Assembly: GCA_964518575.1 (NCBI GenBank)
Contig: CAZFGW010000001.1
Coordinates: 62,001 to 126,000, forward strand
Reading direction: 5' to 3'
DNA length: 64,000 nt
Origin: MGBC163016 sp964518575
Lineage (GTDB): Bacteria > Actinomycetota > Coriobacteriia > Coriobacteriales > Eggerthellaceae
In this document: in pieces, positions 1 to 8,524 of the stretch
Position numbering within the stretch: position 1 is the first letter of the stretch
How the letters are laid out: each line of letters starts with the position of its first letter
The notes under the pieces: model-generated
The model's input: the letters and a program-made list of their open reading frames with translations, nothing else
Told to the model about the DNA's origin: nothing
Database searches by the model: none
Translations under genes and position numbers: made by a program

Positions 1-602
1 GCCCAGAAGTCCATGGCGATGGTGCGGATTTGGATCTCCACGGGCACATTCTGCCTGCCATCGAGGAAGTAGACCGGAATGCGCACGATGAAATGGAGGC
101 TGCGGTATCCATTTGGTTTCGGATTCTTGATGTAGTCCTTGACCGTGACCACTTCGAGATCATCCTGATGCTCGAGGTAATCGAGGATGTCGTAGGCATC
201 CTGCACGTAGGAGACGATGACGCGCAACCCCGCGATATCCATAATGTATTTCTCCATGGAATCGAGTGTGGTCTCCTTGCCGTAGCGCTCGAGTTTCTCG
301 AAGATGGACGGGATGGATTTCATGCGCGATTCGATATGGTGAATAGGATTGCGCGCTTGGCGCAGCTTCAAGTCCTGGTCGAGCGTTTCGAGCCGCGTTT
401 CCATCTGGCGCATTGCCGCATGGTATTTCTGCAGGATGTCCTGCGCGGCAAACTCCAGCACCGTCAGCGCCTCTATATCATTGTCGGTGATGATGCGGTT
501 TTGCGTGAGTTTCTGCGTGATGCTTCTGCTTTTGGATTCATTTGTGGAAAACGAGAGCGAAGACGAGGATCGTATGTCTTCAAGGGAGTCAAGGCTACTC
601 AT
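1..602 (-). CDS. GTP pyrophosphokinase family protein (small alarmone synthetase), 3' end cut by window edge
   Basis: The first 200 codons are visible; the C-terminus lies outside the window. Translation of the minus strand gives a RelA/SpoT synthetase fold: MDIAGLRVIV around residues 102-111, NPKPNGYRSLH around 147-157, and VEIQIRTIAMDFW at the cut. These are the ATP- and GTP-binding motifs of the (p)ppGpp synthetase domain. No HD hydrolase, TGS or ACT domain precedes it, so it resembles YjbM/YwaC-type small alarmone synthetases rather than bifunctional Rel. The ATG at 602 follows an AGGAGGAAGG ribosome site at 611-620. An N-terminal Ser-rich stretch of about 25 residues is not part of the domain. 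Family is clear; the in vivo role (stress (p)ppGpp synthesis) is inferred from the family. Confidence 0.88.
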   Translation of the reverse strand, partial: MSSLDSLEDIRSSSSLSFSTNESKSRSITQKLTQNRIITDNDIEALTVLEFAAQDILQKYHAAMRQMETRLETLDQDLKLRQARNPIHHIESRMKSIPSIFEKLERYGKETTLDSMEKYIMDIAGLRVIVSYVQDAYDILDYLEHQDDLEVVTVKDYIKNPKPNGYRSLHFIVRIPVYFLDGRQNVPVEIQIRTIAMDFW

Positions 603-928
603 AGGGGTATCCTTCCTCCTTCTGCTGGATCGGGGTTTATCCTTAGATCTGGTACCCATATTAATATATCCAACACAAATACTCATCCGATATACAAAAA
701 CTTGTTCGAAAGTGAATTCGAGTCTGTGCGCATTATGAGAACTTTGCGCCCTTCTCCAATAAAAAACTCAAATTTCTCGTGCAAATAGGCGCTTTTTGCC
801 GTAACATCTTCTCTACTTGTTCAATTAGGACGCACGCATTACACACCTAAATCACACTCTGCGGCGACCAAAGTCCGACTGCAACGAAACATGCACGTGG
901 TTTCGTTGCCTTAGAGAAAGAGATAAAC
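603..928. promoter_or_regulatory. AT-rich divergent intergenic region with a leader hairpin before mIHF
   Basis: No convincing gene is seen in these 326 bases. The stretch is more AT-rich than its surroundings and should hold divergent promoters for the alarmone synthetase and mIHF. A perfect inverted repeat, GCAACGAAAC (881-890) and GTTTCGTTGC (900-909) with a 9-nt loop, ends 19 nt before the mIHF start and has no U-run, so it looks like an mRNA leader structure or protein-binding site rather than a terminator. Confidence 0.5.
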
Positions 929-1237
929 ATGGCAGCACCTACAATGACAGATGAGCAACGCAAGGCCGCTCTCGAAAAGGCTCGCGTCGTCCGTGCGGCA
1001 CGCTCTGAGATCACCAAGAAGCTCTCTATGGGAAGCATGACCGCAGCGGAAGCTCTCAAGAAGGCTGATGATCCTGTCGTTGGACGCATGAAGGTCAAAT
1101 CATTCATCAATGCGCTTCCCGGCTTCGGCAAGGTCAAGACCGAGAAACTCATGGAAGAGCTCGGCATTCCCGAAACCCGCCGTATCCAGGGTCTCGGCTC
1201 AAAGCAGATGGAGAACCTCAAGAAGGCGCTCGCCTAG
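929..1237 (+). CDS. mihF: Integration host factor, actinobacterial type (mIHF)
   Basis: A 102-aa basic protein. The C-terminal half carries the helix-two-turns-helix DNA-binding region recognisable in mIHF: GRMKVKSFINALPGFGKVKT (about 58-77), then ETRRIQGLGSKQ. The N-terminal half is a charged helix typical of the family. mIHF is a nucleoid-associated protein that bends DNA and is characteristic of Actinobacteria, so it also informs the taxonomic call. The ribosome site is weak (AGAGAAAG at 913-920). The gene is monocistronic, ending in a strong terminator 20 nt downstream. The hairpin in its leader could mediate autoregulation, which is inference. Confidence 0.93.
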   Translation: MAAPTMTDEQRKAALEKARVVRAARSEITKKLSMGSMTAAEALKKADDPVVGRMKVKSFINALPGFGKVKTEKLMEELGIPETRRIQGLGSKQMENLKKALA

Positions 1238-1256
1238 TCACTCCACCAACACTGCA

Positions 1257-1292
1257 TAAAAATACGCCTCCACACGGGGGCGTATTTTTTTG
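1257..1292 (+). terminator. Intrinsic terminator after mIHF
   Basis: AAAAATACGCC and GGGGGCGTATTTTTTT arms form a GC-containing stem flanked by A- and T-runs. The T-run follows on the + strand and the A-run would serve as a U-run on the minus strand, so it may work in both directions. Confidence 0.88.
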
Positions 1293-1339
1293 TGCCGAAA
1301 GGGCGTGTGATGGTAGGGACGGATGCGTTTTGAAGGGGA

Positions 1340-1540
1340 TGGTTGGGCAAAGACGTAGGGACGAGATTTATCTCGTCCGCAAGGGTGCGTTATTGGGGTT
1401 GCTACGGTGGCGGGGTCAACGTTGATGTAACGCGGTTGCCCGATGTTTCATGATTGGGGTTGTTACGGTGGCGGGCGAGATGAATCTCGCCCCTACATCC
1501 ACCTGAGAGATTCTCTCGATTATAAAGAAGGTACTATCCT
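1340..1540. repeat. Composite palindromic intergenic repeat, copy 1
   Basis: Two palindromes lie in one copy: GGACGAGATTTATCTCGTCC (1359-1378) and GGGCGAGATGAATCTCGCCC (1473-1492). They are separated by a segment rich in GTTATTGGGGTTG-like words and a GTTGATGTAACGCGGTTGCC word. The second palindrome is followed by CTACATCCACCTGA and a small GAGAGATTCTCTC hairpin. The same modules recur near 2.2, 11.4, 16.9, 25.4, 35.6, 39.7, 51.1 and 52.9 kb. This copy fills the gap between mIHF and the convergent flavoprotein gene. Confidence 0.85.
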
Positions 1541-1549
1541 GAACCGTCT

Positions 1550-2092
1550 TTAAGAAATGCTCAGTCCCAGCTTATAGGCGTCATCGAGTCCGGGGTTGCC
1601 CTCAATCTTGCCCTTCTCATACACATTGTTGACGATGATCTCGCCGATGATCTCGCGTTTGACATAGGCGGAACTCGTTCGGAATGTTCCGATCGCGCTA
1701 TCGGCGGTTGTGATGTCCTTGTCCTCGAAACACAGCAACAATGCCGTTTGTCCGATATGGAACGGTTTCCCAATTTGACAGAAGGTTCGATCTTCAAACG
1801 CACGCATCTGCGCGGGAAAATTGTAAAAATACATCGGCGTAGCGTACACGAGGATATCGGCATCCCGCAGATATGGATAGAATTGTTGCATGTCGTCCTG
1901 CTGGACGCATTGCCCATCGTGGGAGAAACAATACTCGCACGCCATGCATCCATGGATTTCCGCACGACCGATATCAATCCGATTCACCGTGTTGCCAGCA
2001 TCCTTCGCGCCGCGGATAAAGGCGTCGGCAAGAATGCTGGAATTGCCGCCTTTGCGGGGTGAGGTATGAACGACGAGGATGTTTTTCGCCAT
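1550..2092 (-). CDS. Flavodoxin-family NAD(P)H-dependent FMN reductase
   Basis: A 180-aa flavoprotein. The N-terminus has the FMN phosphate-binding loop HTSPRKGGNSS (about 9-19). CMACEYCFSHDGQCVQQDD (about 49-67) is the Cys-rich segment seen in NADPH-dependent FMN reductase / iron-sulfur flavoprotein relatives, and YATPMYFYNFPAQMRAFEDR is the conserved flavin-contact region. It probably transfers electrons from NAD(P)H to FMN or a low-potential partner; the substrate cannot be told. With cysteines spaced C-x2-C-x6-C only part of an Fe-S site is evident. A repeat copy lies 10 nt beyond its stop codon. Confidence 0.85.
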   Translation of the reverse strand: MAKNILVVHTSPRKGGNSSILADAFIRGAKDAGNTVNRIDIGRAEIHGCMACEYCFSHDGQCVQQDDMQQFYPYLRDADILVYATPMYFYNFPAQMRAFEDRTFCQIGKPFHIGQTALLLCFEDKDITTADSAIGTFRTSSAYVKREIIGEIIVNNVYEKGKIEGNPGLDDAYKLGLSIS

Positions 2093-2159
2093 GATAGGTC
2101 CTTTCTTCGTTCGTTATGGTATTGAACATTATACGCATTGAGCAGGATGGGAATATGTG

Positions 2160-2315
2160 CAAGGATCATCGTTGGTGTAACGAGATTGCCTGATGATGCA
2201 TTATTGGGGTTATTGCGTTTGGGATCGCCGTTGATGTAACGGAATTGTCTGATGTTGCGTTGTTGGGGCTGTTGCATTGGCGGGCGAGATGCATCTCGCG
2301 TTCGCGTCCACCTGA
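2160..2315. repeat. Composite palindromic intergenic repeat, copy 2
   Basis: Contains CGGGCGAGATGCATCTCGCG (2281-2300) followed by the GCGTCCACCTGA tail, preceded by two TTGGGGTTATTGCG/TTGGGGCTGTTGCA words and GTTGATGTAACGG. The first (GGACGAG) palindrome is missing, so this is a partial copy. It lies between the start of the flavoprotein gene and the 3' end of the downstream Fe-S protein gene. Confidence 0.8.
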
Positions 2316-2333
2316 ATGGTTGATCTGACGTCG

Positions 2334-3524
2334 TTATTCGCTATCGTGATTGAACAACAACGGCGAACGCGCTTTCGGCTTACACATCGGTACGAGCTTC
2401 GGCTCAAAATCGAACAAATCGCAAACCTTGACCTCAGACGCAATCTCGAGACAATGCCGCATGCATACGTCTTCGCACAACCGACATTGCGTGCAATCCG
2501 CCGCCTGAAATTCCACATACCTGAGATTGTCCTGTTCGGGCTTGTCGTACTTGGCATACTTGATGGCACCTGTCGGACAGAACATCACGCAGAGCCCACA
2601 TCCCGAGCACGACGTGACGTCAATCGAAAGATCTCCGAAATGCCTCGTATCCAGCCTCTCGTCAGAACACGTAAGATCATCCGCTTCACCGGTGCGCTCC
2701 GCCATCTGCGCCATCGTTTCGATAAGTGCATAATTCTCGGTCGGCTCGAACGTAGGCATCCGCCCGCTCTTGCCTGCACCGAGCCGCTCTTTCAGGGTAT
2801 GCGGCGCATCCTTTTTCAACCCCAGCGTATCGCCGAGCGCCTTTTGCGCAACACCGCCCGCAACCGTTTTGACATACCTGCCCGTCTGTGCGAGGAGACC
2901 GCGCCTGCTTTCGCCACGAACATTATTCTTCTTATGCGAGATGACCTCAGGCGGGAACTCCGAGGTGCGTGTGATGATGCCTTCCAAACCCGCCGCTTCA
3001 ATGAGATCAGCCCCGCAGGCGATAGCGTCATCAACGAGCGGCGAGGTCTTGCCGTACTTGCAGGTCTCGCACACGCCATCGACAAGCACGATATCGTCCA
3101 AGCCCTGCGCACAAAGCGCGGTCAATTCAGATTCATTGATATGCCCCAAACAGGGAACTTCCGCGAATTTCTCAGGATCTGCAATGTGTTTTGATGCAGC
3201 GCGGGCACATGCAATGACCGCACATCCGGTCTTCCGCTCAGCGCTCGCGCTCACCTGAGCGAGCACCTGCTGGACTTCCGGGTCAATTGCGCTCAGTACA
3301 TTATTGGGGCAGACCGCAATGCACGCTCCACAATTCACACACGCCGAAGCATCGACGGTAATCTCATTGTTCTCGACCGTGATCGCGGAAGTGATACACG
3401 CATCGACGCACTTCCTGCACTGCGAATTCCTGTTCCTGACCGCAACGCAGCGATCCTCATCGAGCGCGATCGGACAAACGCGTAAGAGCTCGGTGTACTC
3501 GATGACATCCGCTACGCTGGGCAT
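2334..3524 (-). CDS. Polyferredoxin-like 4Fe-4S protein
   Basis: A 396-aa soluble protein with two clusters of ferredoxin motifs. The N-terminal part has CRKCVDAC (about 36-43) and CVNCGACIAVCP (about 63-74); the C-terminal part has CSGCGLCVMFCP and CTQCRLCEDVCMRHC (about 300-365). Between them is a region with CETCKYGKTSP and an amphipathic segment resembling CoB-CoM reductase/MvhD-adjacent proteins. It likely relays low-potential electrons; the partner is not evident. It starts 6 nt after the MobBA stop, so the two form an operon, suggesting a link to a molybdoenzyme. The stop lies just beyond a repeat copy. Function beyond electron transfer is unknown. Confidence 0.8.
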   Translation of the reverse strand: MPSVADVIEYTELLRVCPIALDEDRCVAVRNRNSQCRKCVDACITSAITVENNEITVDASACVNCGACIAVCPNNVLSAIDPEVQQVLAQVSASAERKTGCAVIACARAASKHIADPEKFAEVPCLGHINESELTALCAQGLDDIVLVDGVCETCKYGKTSPLVDDAIACGADLIEAAGLEGIITRTSEFPPEVISHKKNNVRGESRRGLLAQTGRYVKTVAGGVAQKALGDTLGLKKDAPHTLKERLGAGKSGRMPTFEPTENYALIETMAQMAERTGEADDLTCSDERLDTRHFGDLSIDVTSCSGCGLCVMFCPTGAIKYAKYDKPEQDNLRYVEFQAADCTQCRLCEDVCMRHCLEIASEVKVCDLFDFEPKLVPMCKPKARSPLLFNHDSE

Positions 3525-3530
3525 GAGCGC

Positions 3531-4784
3531 CTATTCCCCCAAGTAGCTTTCTTCGATACGCGCGAGCTCTTCCGGGGTGTTCGCGTTGATAAAGCATCCG
3601 CCGCGCGGCTCGACCGCAAGCACCTGTTCCTGCGAGAACGCAATTACGCGCAAGGCATCATTGTCATAGAGCGACTGCATACGATTCTCGCCCGCGCTCA
3701 CCGCGTCCTTTACGATGGACAGGCAGGTTTCGCGCTTGTACATGGCATGGAACGGCTCGAACCCGTGCTTGTTCACCGGCACGACAATGTCCGCTTTCTT
3801 GTCTACGATATCAAGCGCCTCGGCTACCACAAGCGGCGCACTCGCGAATACCATGTCGCACGCAACGACGGCAACGTAGGGGTTCGACGCTGCCTCAAGC
3901 GCGGTATACAAACCCGGAAGCGCCCCGCGCCGACCGATCATATCGGTCTTGAACACGATCTCCAACCCCGGGAATTCCTCGGCAAGAAATCCCAGATTCT
4001 CCGGCTCGTTCGTCGTGATGATCAGCTCATCCGCCACCGGCTTCAAGCGCCCGACTAGGCGCACGATAAGCGGCTTACCGTCGAAAGGAACCGTCGCTTT
4101 TGAACGCCCCATCCGCTTACTTTCTCCACCCGCTTGAATGACGACGCTGATATGGGGACGAACGTAGTTTTCCTTGAGGAAGGTAGCAAGCGCGGCAATA
4201 TCCTCCAGCCCAAACGCGGGAATGTCGTAGATGCGCGCCGCCTCTTGCGCCTCAGGGATGTCGGTCACGATTGCAACCGTATTGGATGCGGGCATCTTCT
4301 GGGCGATATCACGTATGTGCGCTGCGTCCCCGCGCGACATCTGCGTGAAGTCGCATTCCAGATCAAGTCCCGCGCGCGCTCCTTCGAGCAACGCGTTCGC
4401 CACCGCATGATCCGCCTCATTCCCTGCACGCATGAGCTCAATCGTCGGAAGCCCGCTTTTCCGATATCCCTCGACAATGATGAGGTCATGACCGGGCATC
4501 GAGCGGACGATCTGCGAACACTCAACCTCCGCTTCGATCGTCTTGACACGCGCAATCTTGCGTGAACACGCAATGACCGTCTCCGTCGCCCCCGCCTGCC
4601 GATGCCGGTACGAATCCTTGCCCGGATAATCGATCTCGAAATCAGGCTTCGAGTGGTGCTTCACCGTGCCGATGTCATACCCCTCGTTAACGAGATGGCG
4701 AATCAGCTTCTCGACCAGCGTTGTTTTACCGGAATTATGCCTGCCGACCAGCGCGATCGCAGGACTGGGAACATCAAGCATCAT
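3531..4784 (-). CDS. MobB-MobA fusion, molybdopterin-guanine dinucleotide synthesis
   Basis: A 417-aa fusion. Residues 1-205 are MobB: P-loop GRHNSGKTT (14-22), then VKHHSKPDFE and the LIIVEGYRKSG motif. Residues 211-417 are MobA: VIQAGGESKRMGRSK (215-229), ACDMVFAS (the Mg/GTP-binding DM motif) and INANTPEE. MobA couples GMP to molybdopterin to form MGD; MobB binds GTP and assists. I place the start at the ATG ATG at 4784, after AAAGAAAGGGTG; an open extension upstream to 4943 lacks coding character. The fusion implies a supply of Mo/W-bisMGD enzymes elsewhere in the genome. Confidence 0.92.
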   Translation of the reverse strand: MMLDVPSPAIALVGRHNSGKTTLVEKLIRHLVNEGYDIGTVKHHSKPDFEIDYPGKDSYRHRQAGATETVIACSRKIARVKTIEAEVECSQIVRSMPGHDLIIVEGYRKSGLPTIELMRAGNEADHAVANALLEGARAGLDLECDFTQMSRGDAAHIRDIAQKMPASNTVAIVTDIPEAQEAARIYDIPAFGLEDIAALATFLKENYVRPHISVVIQAGGESKRMGRSKATVPFDGKPLIVRLVGRLKPVADELIITTNEPENLGFLAEEFPGLEIVFKTDMIGRRGALPGLYTALEAASNPYVAVVACDMVFASAPLVVAEALDIVDKKADIVVPVNKHGFEPFHAMYKRETCLSIVKDAVSAGENRMQSLYDNDALRVIAFSQEQVLAVEPRGGCFINANTPEELARIEESYLGE

Positions 4785-4839
4785 GAACACCCTTTCTTTT
4801 CTGAGTGCATTGTAGCAATGATGCGTGCGGTTTCGGCTC

Positions 4840-6261
4840 TCAAGAGAGGGGAAGGTGCAGCGTGAACGTGCTCCCCACCCCCGGCGTGCTTTCGACCGAC
4901 ACGTCGCCACCGTGGTAGAGCGCCGCGTGCTTGACGATAGCAAGCCCCAGCCCCGTGCCGCCGGTCTCCTTCGAGCGGCTCTTGTCGCTTCGATAGAAAC
5001 GCTCGAATATCTTCTCCTGGTCCTTCGGCGCTATCCCAATACCGTTGTCAGCGACCTGCACCTGCGCCTCAGCGCCAGCAGGCGTCGGGCAGCTGCTCAC
5101 CTGCACGCGCACATGACCCTGCGGATGCGTATAGCGAATGGCATTCTCGATCAAATTGGACACCGCGTGTTCAAGAAGCGACTCATTGCCGCATACCGTG
5201 ATGTCCTCCCCCGCGCACGCAACCGCCACCCCATGCTTTTCTGCAAGCGGCTGCAAACGCTCACAGGTTCGCCGCACCACTTCCAAGAGGTCGATCGGAG
5301 TTCGCTCTGCGCTGTCGAAGGACGACTCATCGAGGCGAGACAAGGTGAGCACATCGTTGATGAGCGCGCGAAGGTGCTGGGATTCCGCGTAGATGCGCCC
5401 TCCGAAATCCTGGACATCATTAGCGTTGACCATGCCGCTTGCGATCATCTCAGCTGAACCCGAGATCACCTGCAGTGGCGTTTTCATCTCGTGCGAGACA
5501 TTCGCCGAAAACTCCCGCCGGAATCCTTCCGCCTCCTTGAGCTCCTCATTCTGCCGTCTGAGCTGGTGCTGTTGCTCATCGATCCGCGTGAGGAGTGGGC
5601 GCATCTCAAGATAGACGTCCCCCTCAAGCGGCGCATGCACATCAAGGGTATCGAGCGGCTTCATGATGCGCACCGTCAAAAACCGCGAGAGCAGCACCAC
5701 AAGCAGGACTGCACACACAAGCGCCACTCCCACAGGCAGCGCCATCGAACTCAAAAACGCAACGAGCGAGAGACGCTCTTGACTGATACGTATGTAAGAC
5801 CCGTCGGCAAGGCGCTCCGCAACATAGAGCGTATCCCGCTGCAGGGTGTCGGAGTAGCGCACAAGCACACCTTCGCCATCATGCTCCGCCACCTGCATCT
5901 CGGGACGCGCAACGTGGTTGTCAAGCTCGGGATTCGGAATATGCGTGTCGTACACGACTACGCCCTCGGGATCGATCAGTGTGAACCGCTCGGATTTGAC
6001 GAACTGGTCTTGCAAGAGATCAATACGCTCGTCGGTCGAGCGCCCGTCAAGCATCGTTGCGCAGGTTCGTGCTTGCTCAACGAGCTGTTCCTCTGAGCGC
6101 TTCTCCTCCGCGTGATACGCCACGCTCACCATCACAACGGAGGTGACAAACACGGCAATCAGCGTAAAGATGAGCACGGTGGCGAACATGGTGCGCGCAA
6201 GGCTGCGCGGGCGACGCGCGTGGGTAGCGGGCATGTGTTCCGGCATCGAATGCTCAGCCAT
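4840..6261 (-). CDS. Sensor histidine kinase, PhoR-like
   Basis: A 473-aa membrane kinase. Transmembrane segments at about 24-48 and 168-191 bracket an extracytoplasmic sensor of about 120 residues. A linker leads to the H-box FSANVSHEMKTPLQV with phospho-acceptor His257, followed by an N-box NLIENAIRYT, DNGIGI and GTGLGL of the HATPase domain. The FSANVSHEM H-box is typical of the PhoR group. The ATG at 6261 has AAGGACTC upstream and is 16 nt behind the response regulator stop, so the two are co-transcribed. A phosphate role is inferred from the neighbouring Na/Pi transporter and Pho-box-like repeats; the sensor signal is not shown by sequence. Confidence 0.92.
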   Translation of the reverse strand: MAEHSMPEHMPATHARRPRSLARTMFATVLIFTLIAVFVTSVVMVSVAYHAEEKRSEEQLVEQARTCATMLDGRSTDERIDLLQDQFVKSERFTLIDPEGVVVYDTHIPNPELDNHVARPEMQVAEHDGEGVLVRYSDTLQRDTLYVAERLADGSYIRISQERLSLVAFLSSMALPVGVALVCAVLLVVLLSRFLTVRIMKPLDTLDVHAPLEGDVYLEMRPLLTRIDEQQHQLRRQNEELKEAEGFRREFSANVSHEMKTPLQVISGSAEMIASGMVNANDVQDFGGRIYAESQHLRALINDVLTLSRLDESSFDSAERTPIDLLEVVRRTCERLQPLAEKHGVAVACAGEDITVCGNESLLEHAVSNLIENAIRYTHPQGHVRVQVSSCPTPAGAEAQVQVADNGIGIAPKDQEKIFERFYRSDKSRSKETGGTGLGLAIVKHAALYHGGDVSVESTPGVGSTFTLHLPLS

Positions 6262-6277
6262 GATGAGTCCTTACGCC

Positions 6278-6988
6278 TTACGCGTTCAGGCGATAGCCGA
6301 CGCCGCGAACGGTTTCGATGAGCGCGCTCAATCCTTCCTGAGCGCGATCGAGCTTCTGACGCAAGGTCTGCATATGTACGTCAACCGTGCGCGTTCCTCC
6401 GAAGAACTCCGAGCCCCAAACTGCCTCGAAAAGCTGCGAGCGCGAAAGGGCTCGTCCGGGATTTTCCATCAGCGTTTGGAGCAGCTCGAACTCCTTCAGC
6501 GTGAGATCAACGGGGATCTCGCCCGCCTTGACCGTATGGGCATGCGGATCGAGTACGAGACAGCCTGCGGTCAGCGTAGATGTTTCCGTCAGCGGGGCTG
6601 CGCGGTGAGCCCGGCGCAGAAGCGCGTTTATCCGCGATATAAGCTCCATCATGGAAAACGGCTTCGCGAGATAATCATCGGCACCCGCATCAAGCCCGCA
6701 AATCGTGTCGAACTCGGTTCCCTTCGCCGTGAGCATGATGACAGGAATGTCTTTAAGTCGCTCGTCGGCGCGCACGCGGGCGAGAACCTCCATGCCGTCG
6801 ATCTCGGGAAGCATGATGTCGAGCAGGATGAGATCAGGGATGCGGGTTTTGCACGCCTCGAAAAAAGACCGCGCTTCCAAAAAGCCTTCAGCTTCGAAAC
6901 CCGCTTGGCGACAGGCATACAACGTAAGATCTTGGATGTTCTGGTCATCCTCAACGTAGTAGATCATCGGTGTTGTTTCACGGGACAT
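6278..6988 (-). CDS. OmpR/PhoB-family response regulator
   Basis: A 236-aa two-domain regulator. The receiver has the acidic pair VEDD (12-15), phospho-acceptor Asp57 in LILLDIMLP, and the conserved Thr and Lys in MLTAKG and YLAKPF. The C-terminal winged helix has LTLKEFELL, GRALSRSQLF and RTVDVHMQTLRQKLD, ending VRGVGYRLNA as in PhoB/OmpR proteins. I chose the ATG at 6988 because AAGGA sits 9 nt before it; the frame stays open to an ATG at 7075. It lies upstream of the kinase in the same operon and downstream of the Na/Pi transporter, its likely target. Confidence 0.9.
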   Translation of the reverse strand: MSRETTPMIYYVEDDQNIQDLTLYACRQAGFEAEGFLEARSFFEACKTRIPDLILLDIMLPEIDGMEVLARVRADERLKDIPVIMLTAKGTEFDTICGLDAGADDYLAKPFSMMELISRINALLRRAHRAAPLTETSTLTAGCLVLDPHAHTVKAGEIPVDLTLKEFELLQTLMENPGRALSRSQLFEAVWGSEFFGGTRTVDVHMQTLRQKLDRAQEGLSALIETVRGVGYRLNA

Positions 6989-7332
6989 CGTTTCATTCCT
7001 TCGCGATGAAGTCTCATATGAGCGCGCCAGCGAAAGCGCCTCTGCGTCCTCATGATGCGCCTGGACGATGCCCACTTGCGCGCTTCGCTGAGCCGCTTCG
7101 TGCTTCGTTCTCTTCGCGCCTCGTTCTCTTCGTGATTCATTTTAGTCCACGGCTTTTCGCTTTCCGCACCGATACTGCAAGGCGTTTCCCGCTGGATACC
7201 AAAGAACTCACGGTTCAGAAGGTTGAAGCGGGAACCACAAGCGTGCAAAAGCGAGCGTGCATGAAGGCAGTCATGCAGCAGCGCGAATACGAGCGAACAG
7301 ATACCCGGGCGCCAAGGAATGGTCGTGAGCAT
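6989..7332. other. Gap between Na/Pi transporter and response regulator
   Basis: No supported gene. It holds two tandem 16-nt units, TGCTTCGTTCTCTTCG (7101-7116) and CGCCTCGTTCTCTTCG (7117-7132). On the minus strand an Arg-rich open frame of 58 codons ends at 6964 and overlaps the regulator start; its composition (many Arg, Glu) looks like the by-product of the repeat and I do not call it. A promoter for the regulator-kinase pair should lie here but no clear -35/-10 pair is visible. Confidence 0.4.
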
Positions 7333-8379
7333 CTATGCGGGCAGCGGTCCATCGTAGCCCAACGGCACGAGCGCATCGGCTCGACCACGCGGACGCGCGG
7401 GGCGCTCGGGCAGGATGAGCATCACGAGCTTCACCATGAGAGATACGAGCGGCAACCAAATCAGTGTCATGATCACGTTGAAGCAGGTATGCGCGTTCGC
7501 GATCTGGCGAGCGATGACCTCAAGCTCCGCACCCGTGGGCGGGATTGCTGCGACAAGGCTGGCAAAAGGTCCGGTCAGTCCCACGAAAAGCAGGCATCCG
7601 GAGAGATTGAAGATGCAGTGCGCCAGCGCGACCCGCTTCGCATCGCGGGATTGCCCGATCGACGCGAGCAGCGCCGTTACCGTTGTTCCAAGGTTATCCC
7701 CCAGAAGCACCGGGATTGCGCCTTCGAGCCCGAGTATGCTCTCGCCGTGCGCTCCCGGCTGCGCCGCGAGATTCTGAAGCACCGCGATCGTTGCGCTTGA
7801 GCTTTGCACGATCAAGGTCATGACCGTCCCCACCACGACGCCGAGCACCGGAATGTCAGCAACGTAGGTAATCATGTCCGTGAACATTGGGTTTGTGGCA
7901 AGCGGTTTCATTACCGCGCCCATGGTCTCGATACCCACGAAGAGCAGTCCGAAACCAAAGAGCGCGCTTCCGCCGAGCTTGATGCGCTCCCGTTTCGCCA
8001 CACTCATGATGAAGAACCCGAGCGCCACGAAAAGAAGGATGTAGTCGGAGAGCTTGAACGCGATGATTTGCGCTGTGATCGTCGTTCCGATATTCGCGCC
8101 CATGATGATCGGGATGGCTTGGGGCAGCCTCATCAGCCCCGCGCTCACGAATCCGATGACCATCACCGTTGTTGCGCTGGAGCTTTGCAGCACAGCAGTG
8201 GCGAGCGCACCCGCCATAACGCCGACGACCGGGTTTTTCGTGACAGCCGCAAGGATGGAACGCATCCGCTCCCCCGCAACCTCCTGCAGGCTTGTGCTCA
8301 TGGTTTTCATGCCGAACAGGAAGATGGCAAGCCCGCCGAGCAACCCCAATCCGATCGTCAGAATCTCATTCACGTGCAT
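7333..8379 (-). CDS. Na/Pi cotransporter family protein
   Basis: A 348-aa integral membrane protein, about eight hydrophobic segments. The two inverted repeats carry the family's QSSSATT signature: VLQSSSATTVMVIG (about 64-77) and VQSSSATIAVLQ, with IMGANIGTT and LLGDNLGTT after them. These are the sodium and phosphate sites of the PF02690 (NptA/SLC34-like) fold. It lacks the C-terminal PhoU-like domain of longer bacterial homologues. Start at 8379 follows CAAGGAGCAC; an in-frame ATG further upstream (near 8433) would add a Lys/Asp-rich repeat and is less likely. Three 11-nt-spaced repeats upstream indicate phosphate control. Confidence 0.92.
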   Translation of the reverse strand: MHVNEILTIGLGLLGGLAIFLFGMKTMSTSLQEVAGERMRSILAAVTKNPVVGVMAGALATAVLQSSSATTVMVIGFVSAGLMRLPQAIPIIMGANIGTTITAQIIAFKLSDYILLFVALGFFIMSVAKRERIKLGGSALFGFGLLFVGIETMGAVMKPLATNPMFTDMITYVADIPVLGVVVGTVMTLIVQSSSATIAVLQNLAAQPGAHGESILGLEGAIPVLLGDNLGTTVTALLASIGQSRDAKRVALAHCIFNLSGCLLFVGLTGPFASLVAAIPPTGAELEVIARQIANAHTCFNVIMTLIWLPLVSLMVKLVMLILPERPARPRGRADALVPLGYDGPLPA

Positions 8380-8524
8380 GTGCTCCTTGTCCTTGTCCCT
8401 GACCTTGCCCTTGTGCCTGACCTTGACCTTCATCGGTCGCGTATGCTTGGCGCGGCTCGGTCGTTTCACTTCCGTACCCCTTCGACAAGGCTGCGAAGAT
8501 GGCACCGACATCCAAGCGGGTATT

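Noticed and set aside
30..788. A 252-codon + strand frame at the window start
   Set aside because: The minus strand there encodes a recognisable alarmone synthetase with its own ribosome site.
1973..2092. Iron-sulfur flavoprotein assignment for the flavodoxin-family gene
   Set aside because: Only three cysteines of the needed four lie in the compact motif, so FMN reductase is the safer call.
6964..7137. A basic 58-codon frame between the Na/Pi transporter and the response regulator
   Set aside because: Composition follows from two tandem 16-nt repeats and it overlaps the response-regulator start; no homology recognised.
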